From: Variovorax boronicumulans
GTDB lineage: Bacteria > Pseudomonadota > Gammaproteobacteria > Burkholderiales > Burkholderiaceae_C
Length of the DNA: 64,000 nucleotides
Reading direction: 5' to 3'
Assembly (NCBI RefSeq): GCF_019352895.1
Contig: NZ_JAAAFX010000004.1
Coordinates: 584,214 to 648,213 of the forward strand
Made by a program: the position numbers and the translations under genes. This document shows positions 36,269-46,130 of this stretch, piece after piece (the stretch's first letter is position 1; each line of letters starts with the position of its first letter). A model generated the notes under the pieces. That model was not told the DNA's origin, made no database searches, and saw only the letters and a program-made list of their open reading frames with translations.

Positions 36269-37054
36269 ATGCCCAGATTCGCCGCCAACCTCACGATGCT
36301 CTTTACCGAGCTGCCCTTCATGCAACGCTTCGAGGCCGCCGCCAGGGCCGGCTTCGAAGGCGTGGAGTACCTCTTCCCCTACGCCTTCGACAAGAAGGAA
36401 CTGGCCGCGGCCCTGCGCGCCAATGGCCTGCAGCAGGTGCTGCACAACCTGCCGGCCGGCGACTGGGACCAGGGCGAGCGCGGCATCGCCTGCCACCCCG
36501 ACCGCACGGGCGAATTCGCCGAAGGCATCGGCATGGCGATCGACCACGCGACCGCGCTCGGCTGCCCGCAGGTGAATTGCCTGGTCGGCAAGCTGCCCGC
36601 GGGTGTCGATGCGAAGCTCGCGCACCAGACGGTGGTCTACAACCTGCACCGCGCGGCGCGCGAACTCGAAGCCGCCGGCATCCGGCTGCTGATCGAGCCG
36701 GTCAACAGCTTCGACATCCCCGGCTTCTTCCTCACACGCACCGACCAGGCGCTGGCGCTGATCGACGAAGTCGGCTCGGCCAACCTGCGGCTGCAGTACG
36801 ACATCTACCACGCGCAGCGCATGGAGGGCGAGCTGGGCCAGACGCTGACGAAGCACCTGGCGCGCATCGGCCACATCCAGCTGGCCGACAACCCGGGCCG
36901 CGGCGAGCCGGGCACGGGAGAAATCCACTACCCCTGGCTGTTGCGGCACATCGATGCGCTGGGCTACGACGGCTGGATCGGCTGCGAGTACAAGCCGCGC
37001 GGCACGACGGTCGACGGCCTCGGCTGGCGCGAAGCACTCACTTCAAGGCAATAG
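36269..37054 (+). CDS. hyi: hydroxypyruvate isomerase
   Basis: A 261-residue TIM-barrel isomerase that interconverts hydroxypyruvate and tartronate semialdehyde. It matches Hyi from its start (PRFAANLTMLFTELPFMQRF) through FEGVEYLFPY, LLIEPVNSFDIPGFF with a metal-ligand Glu, LQYDIYHAQRMEGEL, and IGCEYKPR with the second catalytic Glu. It follows gcl after a 175-bp spacer that holds a hairpin repeat. The ATG at 36269 has no strong ribosome site. Confidence 0.93.
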   Translation: MPRFAANLTMLFTELPFMQRFEAAARAGFEGVEYLFPYAFDKKELAAALRANGLQQVLHNLPAGDWDQGERGIACHPDRTGEFAEGIGMAIDHATALGCPQVNCLVGKLPAGVDAKLAHQTVVYNLHRAARELEAAGIRLLIEPVNSFDIPGFFLTRTDQALALIDEVGSANLRLQYDIYHAQRMEGELGQTLTKHLARIGHIQLADNPGRGEPGTGEIHYPWLLRHIDALGYDGWIGCEYKPRGTTVDGLGWREALTSRQ

Positions 37055-37066
37055 GACGACAAAGAC

Positions 37067-37969
37067 ATGGCATCCCCCCAGAAGATCGGCTTCATCGGCC
37101 TCGGCATCATGGGCGCGCCCATGGCGGCCCACCTGCTCGACGCGGGCCACGCGCTGTTCGTCCACACGCGCAGCGGCGCGCCCGAGCCCTTCGCCTCGCA
37201 GGCCCGGGTCTGCGCCTCGGCCACCGAGGTCGCGCGCCAGGCCAACATCGTCTTCCTCATGGTGCCGGACACGCCCGACGTGCAGAAGGTGCTGTTCGCC
37301 GAGGACGGCGTGGCCGCCGGACTCTCGGCCGGCAAGCTGGTGGTCGACTGCAGCTCGATCGACCCGATCGCCACCCGCGCGTTCGCGCAACGGATCGCGG
37401 CGCTGGGCTGCGGCTACGTCGATGCGCCGGTCTCGGGCGGCGAGGTCGGCGCGCGCGCGGCCAGCCTGACCATCATGTGCGGCGGCACCGAGGCCGACTT
37501 CGGGCGCGCCCGGCCGCTGCTCGAGGCGATGGGCAAGAACATCACGCACGTGGGCGACGTGGGCGCGGGCCAGGTCACCAAGGTGGCGAACCAGATCATC
37601 GTGGCGCTCAACATCGCGGCCGTGGCCGAGGCGCTGGTGTTCGCGTCCAAGGCCGGCGCCGATCCGGCCAAGGTGCGGCAGGCGCTGATGGGCGGCTTCG
37701 CGTCATCGCGCGTGCTCGAGGTGCACGGCGAACGCATGATCAAGCGCACCTTTTCGCCGGGCTTCCGCATCGCGCTGCACCAGAAGGACCTGCAGCTCGC
37801 GCTGCAGGGCGCGCGCAGCCTGGGGATGGCGCTGCCGCAGACCGCCGCGGCCGCGCAACTGATGAACACCTGCGCCGCGCTGGGCCATGCGCAGTCCGAC
37901 CATTCGGCGCTGGTCAAGGCGCTGGAAGCCATGGCGCAACATCCGGTGACGCGCGATCCCGCGCAATAA
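37067..37969 (+). CDS. glxR: tartronate semialdehyde reductase
   Basis: A 300-residue beta-hydroxyacid dehydrogenase that reduces tartronate semialdehyde (2-hydroxy-3-oxopropionate) to D-glycerate. Motifs: GFIGLGIMGAPMA for NAD(P) at the N-terminus, DAPVSGGEVGA for substrate binding, and GQVTKVANQ with the catalytic Lys. It lies 12 bp after hyi as the last gene of the operon. A strong intrinsic terminator follows at 38005-38046. Confidence 0.94.
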   Translation: MASPQKIGFIGLGIMGAPMAAHLLDAGHALFVHTRSGAPEPFASQARVCASATEVARQANIVFLMVPDTPDVQKVLFAEDGVAAGLSAGKLVVDCSSIDPIATRAFAQRIAALGCGYVDAPVSGGEVGARAASLTIMCGGTEADFGRARPLLEAMGKNITHVGDVGAGQVTKVANQIIVALNIAAVAEALVFASKAGADPAKVRQALMGGFASSRVLEVHGERMIKRTFSPGFRIALHQKDLQLALQGARSLGMALPQTAAAAQLMNTCAALGHAQSDHSALVKALEAMAQHPVTRDPAQ

Positions 37970-38004
37970 CCCGGCACGGTCCTCAGCCGTGTTTCCACCC
38001 TACA

Positions 38005-38046
38005 GGAGAGGTGCCGCTTTGCGGTAGCCTCTCCTTGTGTTTTTTG
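38005..38046 (+). terminator. intrinsic terminator after glxR
   Basis: Stem AGGAGAGG (38005-38012) pairs with CCTCTCCT (38029-38036), with an inner CCGC/GCGG stem, followed by TTGTG and six T. It lies 36 bp after the glxR stop and 30 bp before maeB, so it separates the operon from malic enzyme. Confidence 0.85.
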
Positions 38047-38075
38047 ACTGACAACGACGATCACGGAGAGCCCCC

Positions 38076-40376
38076 ATGGCCCACACACTGTCACCCGCCG
38101 AAGAAGCCCTGCGCGAAGCAGCGCGCGAATACCACCGCAGCCCCGTGCGCGGCAAGATTTCCGTCACGCCCACCAAGCCGCTGCTCAACCAGCGCGACCT
38201 GTCGCTGGCCTACTCGCCCGGCGTGGCCTATCCCTGCCTCGACATCGAGGCCGACCCCAGCCTGGCGGCCGAGTACACCTCGCGCGGCAACCTGGTGGGG
38301 GTGGTCACCAACGGCACCGCGGTGCTAGGCCTGGGCAACATCGGCCCGCTGGCCGCCAAGCCGGTGATGGAGGGCAAGGGCTGCCTGTTCAAGAAATTCG
38401 CCGGCATCGACGTGTTCGACATCGAGCTGGCCGAGACCGACCCCGACAAGCTGGTCGAGATCATCGCGGCGCTCGAGCCCACGCTGGGCGGCATCAACCT
38501 CGAGGACATCAAGGCGCCCGAGTGCTTCTACATCGAGCAGAAGCTGCGCGAGCGCATGAACATTCCGGTGTTCCACGACGACCAGCACGGCACGGCCATC
38601 ATCTCGGCCGCCGCGCTGCTCAACGGCCTGGAGCTGGTCGACAAGAAGATCGAGGACGTGAAGATCGCCGTGTCGGGCGCGGGCGCCGCGGCGCTGGCCT
38701 GCCTGGACGTGATGGTCGGCCTGGGCGCGCGCAAGGCCAACATCCACGTGGTCGACTCCAAGGGCCTGATCTACGTCGGCCGCGCGGGCGGCTTCGACGA
38801 ATCGAAGGCGCGCTTCGCGCAGACCGACAGCGGCGCACGCACGCTGGCCGACGTCATGAAGGACGCCGACGTGTTCCTCGGCTGCTCGGCACCGGGCGTG
38901 GTCACGCAGGACATGGTCAAGGGCATGGGCACGCAGCCCATCATCCTGGCGCTGGCCAACCCCGAGCCCGAGATCCGGCCCGAGCTGGCCAAGGAAGTGC
39001 GGCCCGACTGCATCATCGCCACCGGCCGTTCGGACTACCCGAACCAGGTCAACAACGTGCTGTGCTTCCCCTACATCTTCCGCGGTGCGCTCGATTGCGG
39101 CGCCACCAAGATCACGGAAGAGATGAAGCTGGCCTGCGTGCGCGAGATCGCCGAGCTGACCAAGGCCGACATCAGCGAAGAAGTGGCCACCGCCTACGCG
39201 GGCCAGGAACTGGTCTTCGGCCCCGACTACCTGATCCCCAAGCCCTTCGACTCGCGCCTGATCCTGCGCATCGCGCCGGCCGTGGCCAAGGCCGCCGCCG
39301 CCTCGGGCGTGGCGACCCGCCCGATCGAGGACATGGAAGCCTACCGCCAGCACCTGACGCGCTTCGTCTACCAGACCGGCATGTTCATGCGCCCGGTGTT
39401 CGGCGCCGCCAAGCTCGCGACCAAGAAGCGCGTGGCTTATGCCGAGGGCGAGGACGACCGCGTGCTGCGCGCCGCCCAGCTGGCGGTGGACGAAGACCTG
39501 GCCAAGCCGATCCTGATCGGTCGCCCGTCGGTGATCGAGGCCCGCATCAAGAAGGCCGGCCTGCACCTGCGCCTGGGCGTCGATGCCGAGGTGGTCGACC
39601 CCGAGAACGATCCGCGCTTCCGCACCTACTGGGAGGCCTACCACCAGCTCATGGGCCGCCAGGGCATCACGCCCGAAGCCTCGAAGAGCATGGTGCGCCG
39701 CTCCAACACCAGCATCGCCGCGCTGATGGTGCACCTGGGCGATGCCGATGCCATGCTGTGCGGCCTGGTGGGCCGTTTCGACAGCCACCTCAAGATCCTG
39801 CAGCAGCTGCTGGGCACCAAGCGCGGCGCGCCGGGCTTCGCCACGCTCAATGCGCTGACGCTGGAGAAGTACACGCTGTTCATCGCCGACACCAGCGTGC
39901 ACGAAGACCCGACGGCCGAGCAGCTGGCCCACATCGCGCTGATGGCGGCCGAGGAAGTGCGCCGCTTCGGCCTGCCGCCCAAGGTGGCCTTCCTGTCGCA
40001 CTCGAACTTCGGCACCTCGGAGCGCGCCTCGGCGCGCAAGATGCGCATCGCGCGCGACCTGTTCGCCAAGATGGCGCCCGACATCGAATGCGACGGCGAG
40101 ATGCACGGCGATGCGGCGCTGTCGGAAGACATCCGCCGCACCGCGCTGCCCACCAGCACGCTGACCGGCGAGGCCAACCTGCTGATCTGCCCCAACCTCG
40201 ACGCGGCGAACATCCTGTTCAACGTGCTCAAGATGACCGGCGGCAACGGCATCACGGTCGGCCCGATCCTGCTGGGCGCCGCGGCCACGGTGCACATCCT
40301 CACGCCCTCGGCCACGGTGCGCCGCGTGCTCAACATGACGGCACTGGCGGTGGCGCAGGCCTCGATCCAGAAGTAA
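38076..40376 (+). CDS. maeB: NADP-dependent malic enzyme (MaeB type, with phosphotransacetylase-like domain)
   Basis: A 766-residue two-part protein. Residues 1 to about 430 are malic enzyme: [41 protein letters not shown], a [17 protein letters not shown] fold, and [12 protein letters not shown]-like segments. The remainder, from about 440, is the phosphate acetyltransferase-like regulatory domain, with [17 protein letters not shown] and [16 protein letters not shown]. It oxidatively decarboxylates malate to pyruvate with NADPH formation; the C-terminal part binds acetyl-CoA as an effector in the family. Own transcription unit between two terminator or promoter regions. Confidence 0.95.
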   Translation: MAHTLSPAEEALREAAREYHRSPVRGKISVTPTKPLLNQRDLSLAYSPGVAYPCLDIEADPSLAAEYTSRGNLVGVVTNGTAVLGLGNIGPLAAKPVMEGKGCLFKKFAGIDVFDIELAETDPDKLVEIIAALEPTLGGINLEDIKAPECFYIEQKLRERMNIPVFHDDQHGTAIISAAALLNGLELVDKKIEDVKIAVSGAGAAALACLDVMVGLGARKANIHVVDSKGLIYVGRAGGFDESKARFAQTDSGARTLADVMKDADVFLGCSAPGVVTQDMVKGMGTQPIILALANPEPEIRPELAKEVRPDCIIATGRSDYPNQVNNVLCFPYIFRGALDCGATKITEEMKLACVREIAELTKADISEEVATAYAGQELVFGPDYLIPKPFDSRLILRIAPAVAKAAAASGVATRPIEDMEAYRQHLTRFVYQTGMFMRPVFGAAKLATKKRVAYAEGEDDRVLRAAQLAVDEDLAKPILIGRPSVIEARIKKAGLHLRLGVDAEVVDPENDPRFRTYWEAYHQLMGRQGITPEASKSMVRRSNTSIAALMVHLGDADAMLCGLVGRFDSHLKILQQLLGTKRGAPGFATLNALTLEKYTLFIADTSVHEDPTAEQLAHIALMAAEEVRRFGLPPKVAFLSHSNFGTSERASARKMRIARDLFAKMAPDIECDGEMHGDAALSEDIRRTALPTSTLTGEANLLICPNLDAANILFNVLKMTGGNGITVGPILLGAAATVHILTPSATVRRVLNMTALAVAQASIQK

Positions 40377-40665
40377 GGCACCGCGGGGACGGCGGGCGCG
40401 CGGCCCGCCATCCCCGCCACGCCGTGCATCACGCGCTCGATAGAATGGCCGCCGGTTTCATTCCGCCACCCGGCATCCGCGCATAGCCAGGCCGCCAGGC
40501 CCGCCAGCCCCTCGCTGCCTCACAGGCAGTGCACGGGGTTCCGCCATTTCGGATCCGTGGCCTCCCGGTGCGTCCTGTGCTTGCCCTCCCCTTCGCTGCT
40601 GCCTGCCTTCGCGCGGCCCCGTGCCGCTCCGGGCGATGGCGCGCGCCTGTCCCGTGGGGACGGCG

Positions 40666-41265
40666 ATGAGTCACGACGAGGAGTCCGGCCCGTTCGGCCA
40701 CTTCTACAGGCGCTGGCGGGCACCGCTCGGGCGCATGCTGGCGCGCTACTTCAAGACACCGGCCGACATCGAGGACGCGACGCAGGAAGTCTTCGTGCGG
40801 ATGCTGGTCGCGGACAAGCGCCTGCCCGCCGACGAGGAACGCCCCTACCTGCACCAGGTGGTGCGCAGCGTGGCGGCCTTCGCGCAGCGCAAGGCACCGC
40901 AGCAGGCCGGCGTGCATGTCGTGTCGGTCGAGGACTGCCGCGAGGAGGTCGATGCGCTGCCGGTCGAAGGCCGCGGCGACACCGCGCTGGAGGCCGAGCA
41001 GCGCCAGCAACTCACGCGGCTGCGCGATGCCCTGCACGAACTGCCCGAGCGGCAACGCCAGGCCTTCGTGCTGCACCGGGTGCAGGAGCTGACGCTGGAG
41101 CAGACCGCGCAGCGGATGGGCATCACGGTGCGCATGGTGTCGCGGCACTTGAGCCGGGCCTTGGCCTATTGCGAACTCCGCGTACGCTACGCCGATCGCG
41201 CCCAGATGCAGGCCTTCGCGGCCGCGCAGGAAGCCGGACCGGACGCGGCCGAGCCCCCACGATGA
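40666..41265 (+). CDS. ECF sigma factor, FecI-like
   Basis: A 199-residue sigma-70 family factor. Region 2 is FYRRWRAPLGRMLARYFK followed by DIEDATQEVFVRM; region 4 is LPERQRQAFVLHR and TLEQTAQRMGITVRMVSRHLSRAL. It is the first gene of a FecI-FecR-receptor unit for iron-chelate signalling and should transcribe the downstream TonB-dependent receptor. Its stop overlaps the fecR start (ATGA). The ATG at 40666 follows GGGGA. The 289-bp region upstream holds no gene and presumably its promoter. Confidence 0.9.
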   Translation: MSHDEESGPFGHFYRRWRAPLGRMLARYFKTPADIEDATQEVFVRMLVADKRLPADEERPYLHQVVRSVAAFAQRKAPQQAGVHVVSVEDCREEVDALPVEGRGDTALEAEQRQQLTRLRDALHELPERQRQAFVLHRVQELTLEQTAQRMGITVRMVSRHLSRALAYCELRVRYADRAQMQAFAAAQEAGPDAAEPPR

Positions 41266-42290
41266 TGCAAGCACTTCCACCAGACCCCTCGCCCCAGGCC
41301 CTGGCCCGGCTGCACGAGATGGCGGCCGACTGGTTCGTGCGCCGCCAGCAGACCGGCTGGACCGGCGCCGACGAGCGCGCGCTGAACGACTGGCTGGAGC
41401 AGAGCCCGCTGCACCGCGAGATCCTCGACGGCATGGCGCGCCGCTGGCAGCAGGCGCCGCAACTCAAGGCGCTGTTTCCGGAAACCTTCGGCACGACCGC
41501 ACCCGCGGCTGCCGCGCCCGTCGAGCGCCCCCTGCCGACAGCGCCGCGGCGGCGCTTTCTCCCGGCGCTGGCCTCGGGGCTCCTGGCCCTGGTCCTCGTC
41601 GCCGCGCTGGGCGGCTGGTACCGATGGGAGCACACCGCCAGCTACACGCTGCAGGCCCGCACCGCGCCCGGCGAGACCCGCGAACTGCAGTTGCCCGACG
41701 GCTCGCGGGTGGCGCTCAACATCGACAGCCGCCTTTCGGTGCGCTACTACCCGCGCCGGCGCGAACTCGTGCTGGAACAGGGCGAGGCCTTCTTCAAGGT
41801 CGCGGCCGACAGCGACCGCCCCTTCACCGTGGACGCCGGCTCCAGCCAGGTGCGGGTGGTGGGCACGGCCTTCAACGTGCGCGCGGGGCCGCCCCGGCTG
41901 GTCGTGAAGGTGCTGGAAGGGGTGGTGCAGCTGCGGGCCGACCGCGACCGGCCCGACGCCGAGGTCCTGCGGCTCGCCGCCGGCGCCGGCATGGCCATCG
42001 ACACGGCCACCGGCCAGCGCCACGGCGTGCCGGCCGAGGCCGACACCGTGGGCGACTGGCGCACCGGCCAGGTCCGCTTCAGCGGCGCCCCGCTGGCGGA
42101 GGTGGCGCAGGAGCTGGCGCGCTACATCGGCGCGCCGGTGCTGCTGGAAGACCCTGCGCTCGGCCAGCTGCGCGTCTCGGGCCTGCTCGCCACGCACGCG
42201 CCCGAGCGTTTCCTGCGGGCCCTGCCGAGCCTGATCCCGGTGCGCGTGCAGCCGCGCGAGGGCGGCGGCTGGCTGCTGCGCAAGGGCTGA
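41262..42290 (+). CDS. FecR-family anti-sigma / sigma regulator
   Basis: A 342-residue inner-membrane regulator. The N-terminal cytoplasmic part (DUF4880, ADWFVRRQQTGWTGADERALNDWL) binds the sigma factor. One membrane segment lies near residues 103-122. The periplasmic FecR domain follows (ETRELQLPDGSRVALNIDSRLSV, GEAFFKVA, VRVVGTAFNVR), and the C-terminal STN-like part ends LLRKG. Translationally coupled to the sigma gene by a 4-bp overlap. Confidence 0.92.
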   Translation: MMQALPPDPSPQALARLHEMAADWFVRRQQTGWTGADERALNDWLEQSPLHREILDGMARRWQQAPQLKALFPETFGTTAPAAAAPVERPLPTAPRRRFLPALASGLLALVLVAALGGWYRWEHTASYTLQARTAPGETRELQLPDGSRVALNIDSRLSVRYYPRRRELVLEQGEAFFKVAADSDRPFTVDAGSSQVRVVGTAFNVRAGPPRLVVKVLEGVVQLRADRDRPDAEVLRLAAGAGMAIDTATGQRHGVPAEADTVGDWRTGQVRFSGAPLAEVAQELARYIGAPVLLEDPALGQLRVSGLLATHAPERFLRALPSLIPVRVQPREGGGWLLRKG

Positions 42291-42556
42291 GGCACGCACG
42301 CACGAAAGACACATTTTGTTTCAAAATTCGCCGACGACGCAGGTTCCAGGTTTGCGCCCGATCCGGCTTCTCTAGAGGCAGGGGCGCGGAATTCCTCGCG
42401 CCCGCACGGCTGCCAGCCACGGACCCTTGAAGGCACCCGCCTTCGCCACCCAGCCACGGCCACAACCCCGGCGCGTTTTCGCGTGCGGGTCGGCGGAACA
42501 CCGCCCGGCCAAGCACGCGCGCGCCCATCGAACAACGGCACAGCACTGGAGTGGCA

Positions 42557-44998
42557 ATGCAAGCGGAAAGCGCACGACGCAATGAGGGCGGGATGGAACA
42601 CACGGCGGCAGGACAGCGGCGGCCCGCGGTGACGACGAGAGGCCACGCGATGCGGCCACGGCTGATGGCCTGGATGGTGGCCGGCGCGCTGGCCGGCATG
42701 GCGGCCCCCGTGGCGGTGCAAGCGCAGCCGGCCGTGGCGCCGGCCGAGCGCATCGCCTTCGATCTGCCCGCGCAGCCCCTGCTGAACGCCTTGCGCGCCT
42801 TCGGCCGGCAGACGCAGTACCAGGTGCTCTACGACGGCGCGTTGATCGCCGGGCGCCAGGCACCCGCGCTCAACGGCCGCTTCACGCCGCGCGAGGCCAT
42901 CGAGCGGCTGATCGCGGGCGCGGGCCTGAGCGCGCACAGCGCCGAGCAAGGCAGCTTCACGCTGCGCAAGGTGGTGGCACCGGAACTGCGCGAAGGCAGC
43001 GCCGCCACGCTGTCGACCGTCACCGTGACCTCCCTCGGCGAGCGCCTGAACGGCAGCTACGCGGGCACCGACCGCAGCGCCGGCACCAAGCTGGGCACGC
43101 CGCTGATCGAGACCCCGCGCTCGATCTCCATCGTGAGCCAGGAGCAGTTGCAGACCCAGGCGCCCAAGTCCCTCTCGCAAGCCCTGTCGTACACCGCCGG
43201 CGTCTCGACCGAGGTGACGGGGGCCGACGTGCGCATGGCCGGCGCCACCATCCGCGGCTTCAGCGACGGCAGCTCCTACTACAAGGACGGGCTGCGGCAG
43301 TTCGCCGCCGGCTCCTACGGCTCCTGGAACGACGACATCGACGAGCTCGAGAGCATCGAGGTGATCAAGGGGCCGGCGTCGATCCTGTTCGGGCAGGGAC
43401 GCCCGGGCGGCGTGATCAACGTGGTGTCCAAGCGCCCGGAGGCCGGCCACGTCAACAGCGTGGGCGTCTCCTACGGCAGCTACCATCGCCGCGAGCTCAG
43501 CGCCGACCTCGGCGGTGCGATCGGCAACGACGGCGACCTGCTGTACCGCCTGAACCTCAAGGGCCGCGACGGCGACGACCGCACCATCGGCTCGCGCGAC
43601 GACCGCGTGTCCATCGCGCCTTCGCTGCGCTGGAACCTCTCCGCGCGCACCCAGCTGACGCTCGCAGCCCAGTACTCCAACGAGCGCGGCACACCCAAGT
43701 CGTGGTGGCCGAGCCTGTTCACCTATCCGCAGATCAAGGACCTGCCGGCGCGCCTGACGGCCGGCGAGCCGGCCTTCGATCGCTTCAACCGCGACACGCG
43801 CGCCATCGGCTACGCGTTCTCGCACGAGACCGACAACGGCTGGAAGCTCACGCAGAACCTGCGCTACTCCACCATCGACATCGACTATCGCCACATCTAC
43901 GCCATGGACGTGCTGGCCGACGGGCGCAACATCTCGCGGGCCAGCCTGGCGCAGCGCACCGAGGGCAAGACGCTGGCCTTCGACACCCGCATCCAGAAGG
44001 ACCTGCGCTGGGGCGAACTGCAGCACACCTTCTCGCTGGGCGTGGACCATGTGCGCTACAAGGAACGCGGCGGCCTGGGCTTCGGCTGGGACGTGCCGAA
44101 CCTCGACATGTACGCGCCGGTCTACGGGCAATACATCGCGCCGCCCGAGCTCTCCGAGAGCAATGCCGACCTGCGGCAGACCGGCCTCTACACGCTCAAC
44201 CAGCTGAAGTGGAACCGCTGGATCGGCAACCTGAGCCTGCGGCACGACCGGGTCCGCACCGAGCAGACCAGCACCACGCAGCCGCAGATGCGCGACCAGG
44301 CCACCACCGGCAGCGCCGGACTGCTCTACCTGTTCGACAGCGGCTGGGCGCCCTACCTCAGCTACGCGACCTCCTTCGACCCGGTCACCGGCCTGCAGTA
44401 CGACGGCAGCACCTTCAAGCCCCGGCGCGGCAAGCAGTACGAAGTCGGCCTGAAGTACCAGCCGGCGGGCAGCACGACGCTGCTCACGGCCTCGGTCTTC
44501 GACCTGACCCAGACCAACGTCTCGACCCAGGACCCGGACCATCCGCGCTTCAACGTCCAGACCGGCGAAGTGCGTTCCACCGGCCTCGAGCTCGAAGGCC
44601 GCTTCCCGCTGACGCGCGAACTGAGCACGCTCACCAGCTACACCTACCTGGACCCGCGCACCACCCGGAGCACGCGCCCCGCGGAGATCGGCCGCCAGAC
44701 CTTCCAGACCTGGCGCCACACCGCCAGCGTCTGGCTGGACTACCGGCCGCGCAGCGTGCCGGGCCTGATGGTCGCGGGCGGCCTGCGCTACAAGGGCCGC
44801 TCGCCCTACAACCTCTCGTCCACCGGCCTCGTGAACGTCAACGACGAGGTCACGGTGGCCGACCTGGCCATCGCCTACGAGACGGCCAGGTACCGGATCG
44901 CGCTGAACATCAACAACGTGTTCGACAAGAAGTACTTCGCGGGCACCTTCCGCGCCGCGGACCGGGAAGCCACGGTCAGCGTCAAGTACTACTGGTAG
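42557..44998 (+). CDS. TonB-dependent siderophore receptor with STN signalling domain
   Basis: An 813-residue outer-membrane receptor of the FpvA/FoxA/FhuE class. A signal sequence ends near VQAQPA; an STN domain (about residues 63-135, FDLPAQPLLNALRAFGRQT) passes the signal to the FecR protein. The plug domain (ETPRSISIVSQEQL to GVINVVSKRP) is followed by the 22-strand barrel ending VSVKYYW. The ATG at 42557 has GGAG upstream; the ATG at 42650 (GAGAGG upstream) would give a classic short signal peptide and may be the true start. No siderophore biosynthesis genes are near, so it probably takes up a foreign siderophore. Confidence 0.92.
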   Translation: MQAESARRNEGGMEHTAAGQRRPAVTTRGHAMRPRLMAWMVAGALAGMAAPVAVQAQPAVAPAERIAFDLPAQPLLNALRAFGRQTQYQVLYDGALIAGRQAPALNGRFTPREAIERLIAGAGLSAHSAEQGSFTLRKVVAPELREGSAATLSTVTVTSLGERLNGSYAGTDRSAGTKLGTPLIETPRSISIVSQEQLQTQAPKSLSQALSYTAGVSTEVTGADVRMAGATIRGFSDGSSYYKDGLRQFAAGSYGSWNDDIDELESIEVIKGPASILFGQGRPGGVINVVSKRPEAGHVNSVGVSYGSYHRRELSADLGGAIGNDGDLLYRLNLKGRDGDDRTIGSRDDRVSIAPSLRWNLSARTQLTLAAQYSNERGTPKSWWPSLFTYPQIKDLPARLTAGEPAFDRFNRDTRAIGYAFSHETDNGWKLTQNLRYSTIDIDYRHIYAMDVLADGRNISRASLAQRTEGKTLAFDTRIQKDLRWGELQHTFSLGVDHVRYKERGGLGFGWDVPNLDMYAPVYGQYIAPPELSESNADLRQTGLYTLNQLKWNRWIGNLSLRHDRVRTEQTSTTQPQMRDQATTGSAGLLYLFDSGWAPYLSYATSFDPVTGLQYDGSTFKPRRGKQYEVGLKYQPAGSTTLLTASVFDLTQTNVSTQDPDHPRFNVQTGEVRSTGLELEGRFPLTRELSTLTSYTYLDPRTTRSTRPAEIGRQTFQTWRHTASVWLDYRPRSVPGLMVAGGLRYKGRSPYNLSSTGLVNVNDEVTVADLAIAYETARYRIALNINNVFDKKYFAGTFRAADREATVSVKYYW

Positions 44999-45010
44999 AG
45001 GCCAGGGCGC

Positions 45011-46075
45011 TCAGGCCAGCGCGTCTTCCGTCGGCGCGAAGGCCTCGCCCAGCGACTGCTCCAGCGGCCGGTAGAGCTCGGGCATGAACATCGTGCGCGA
45101 GAGCAGCAGCCGCGCGCGCGGCGCCACCAGCACGCGCAGCGTCGCGCCCTCGCGCACATGGGCCGACACCACCGGCTGGCCGTCGCCGGAGAAGGTCATG
45201 ACCAGATCGGGGAAGCGCGCGATGCGCCGGCCCTGCTGTTCGAGCAGCATGTACTCGTTGATGAAGCGCAGCGTGGTGCGCGCCGCGTCGTCGAGTTCGA
45301 CGATGCCCACGTCCAGGCCTTCCTGCTGTTCGCAGCGGTAGCTGCGCACCGTGCCTTCGGCCACGATGCGGCCGTCGAGCGCATGGGCCACGGCGTCCAC
45401 GCCGCCGTCGAGAAAAGTCTGGCCCAGCGCGATCGCATGGCTGATGGCGCCCGGCGCGCCGTGCTGCGTCGCGTAGCCCACCGTGACCGGGTTGCGCGCC
45501 ACGGCCACCAGGCCGCCGGCTTCCACCGAGGCGCGGCGCACCACGGCCGAGGTCTGCTCGAGCCGGCCGGCCACCACGCCTTCGACATAGCGTCCCGGCT
45601 CGCCGCCCGCATAGGCCTGCACCGAGCGGTAATCCGGTTCGGTGTGCAGGCCCAGCGCGCCCATCACGCTCGACGGATGGGCGCGGCCGTTGCAGGCCAG
45701 GTCGATCACCGGCAGGCCGGTCATGGCGGCATGGAACCAGCCGTTGACCGTGGTCTCGGCGCCGTTCTCGTTGGCATGCAGGCCAACCAGCTTCTGGCCC
45801 GCGGGCAGCTCGCGCTGCAGCAGCTCGAGCGTGCGCAGCAGGTGCGCGGGCTGCACATGCGGATCGGGCGCGGCCGGCGCGCCGACCAACGCCATGGTGG
45901 CGGTCAGCGCGCCCGGGTCGAATTCGTCGACGCTCCAGAGCTGCGGGGTGCCGACCTGCAGCGCCAGCCCGGCGGCGCGCTCGCCCGAGGCGATCAGCCC
46001 GCCGCCGCCGCCGCCCAGGATGGCGCCGCCCCAGATGGCTGCGCGGACGTCGTCGGGTGTGAGGTTGCGTTTCAT
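45011..46075 (-). CDS. DUF917 family protein
   Basis: A 354-residue DUF917 protein, a family named after S-methylthiohydantoin desulfurase-like proteins and often found with hydantoinases. The N-terminal Gly-rich AIWGGAILGGGGGG loop, GLHANENGAETTVNGW and LPVIDLACNGRAHPSS are typical. The biochemical role of most members is unknown. It lies 56 bp downstream of the OPT transporter gene on the same strand, with the IclR regulator divergent beyond, which suggests metabolism of the transported compound. Confidence 0.8.
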   Translation of the reverse strand: MKRNLTPDDVRAAIWGGAILGGGGGGLIASGERAAGLALQVGTPQLWSVDEFDPGALTATMALVGAPAAPDPHVQPAHLLRTLELLQRELPAGQKLVGLHANENGAETTVNGWFHAAMTGLPVIDLACNGRAHPSSVMGALGLHTEPDYRSVQAYAGGEPGRYVEGVVAGRLEQTSAVVRRASVEAGGLVAVARNPVTVGYATQHGAPGAISHAIALGQTFLDGGVDAVAHALDGRIVAEGTVRSYRCEQQEGLDVGIVELDDAARTTLRFINEYMLLEQQGRRIARFPDLVMTFSGDGQPVVSAHVREGATLRVLVAPRARLLLSRTMFMPELYRPLEQSLGEAFAPTEDALA

Positions 46076-46130
46076 GGATGTATGGGTCCTGTGAGTGAAG
46101 AAGAAGAAGAAGAAGAGAAAACAGGGCGGG

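Noticed and set aside
38325-40295. A 656-codon frame opposite maeB
   Set aside because: Composition typical of antisense of a GC-rich gene; maeB is strongly supported on the plus strand.
42313-42327. ATTTTG-TTT-CAAAAT palindrome upstream of the TonB receptor as a Fur box
   Set aside because: It does not match the Fur consensus and no second unit is present; a chance A/T palindrome is as likely.
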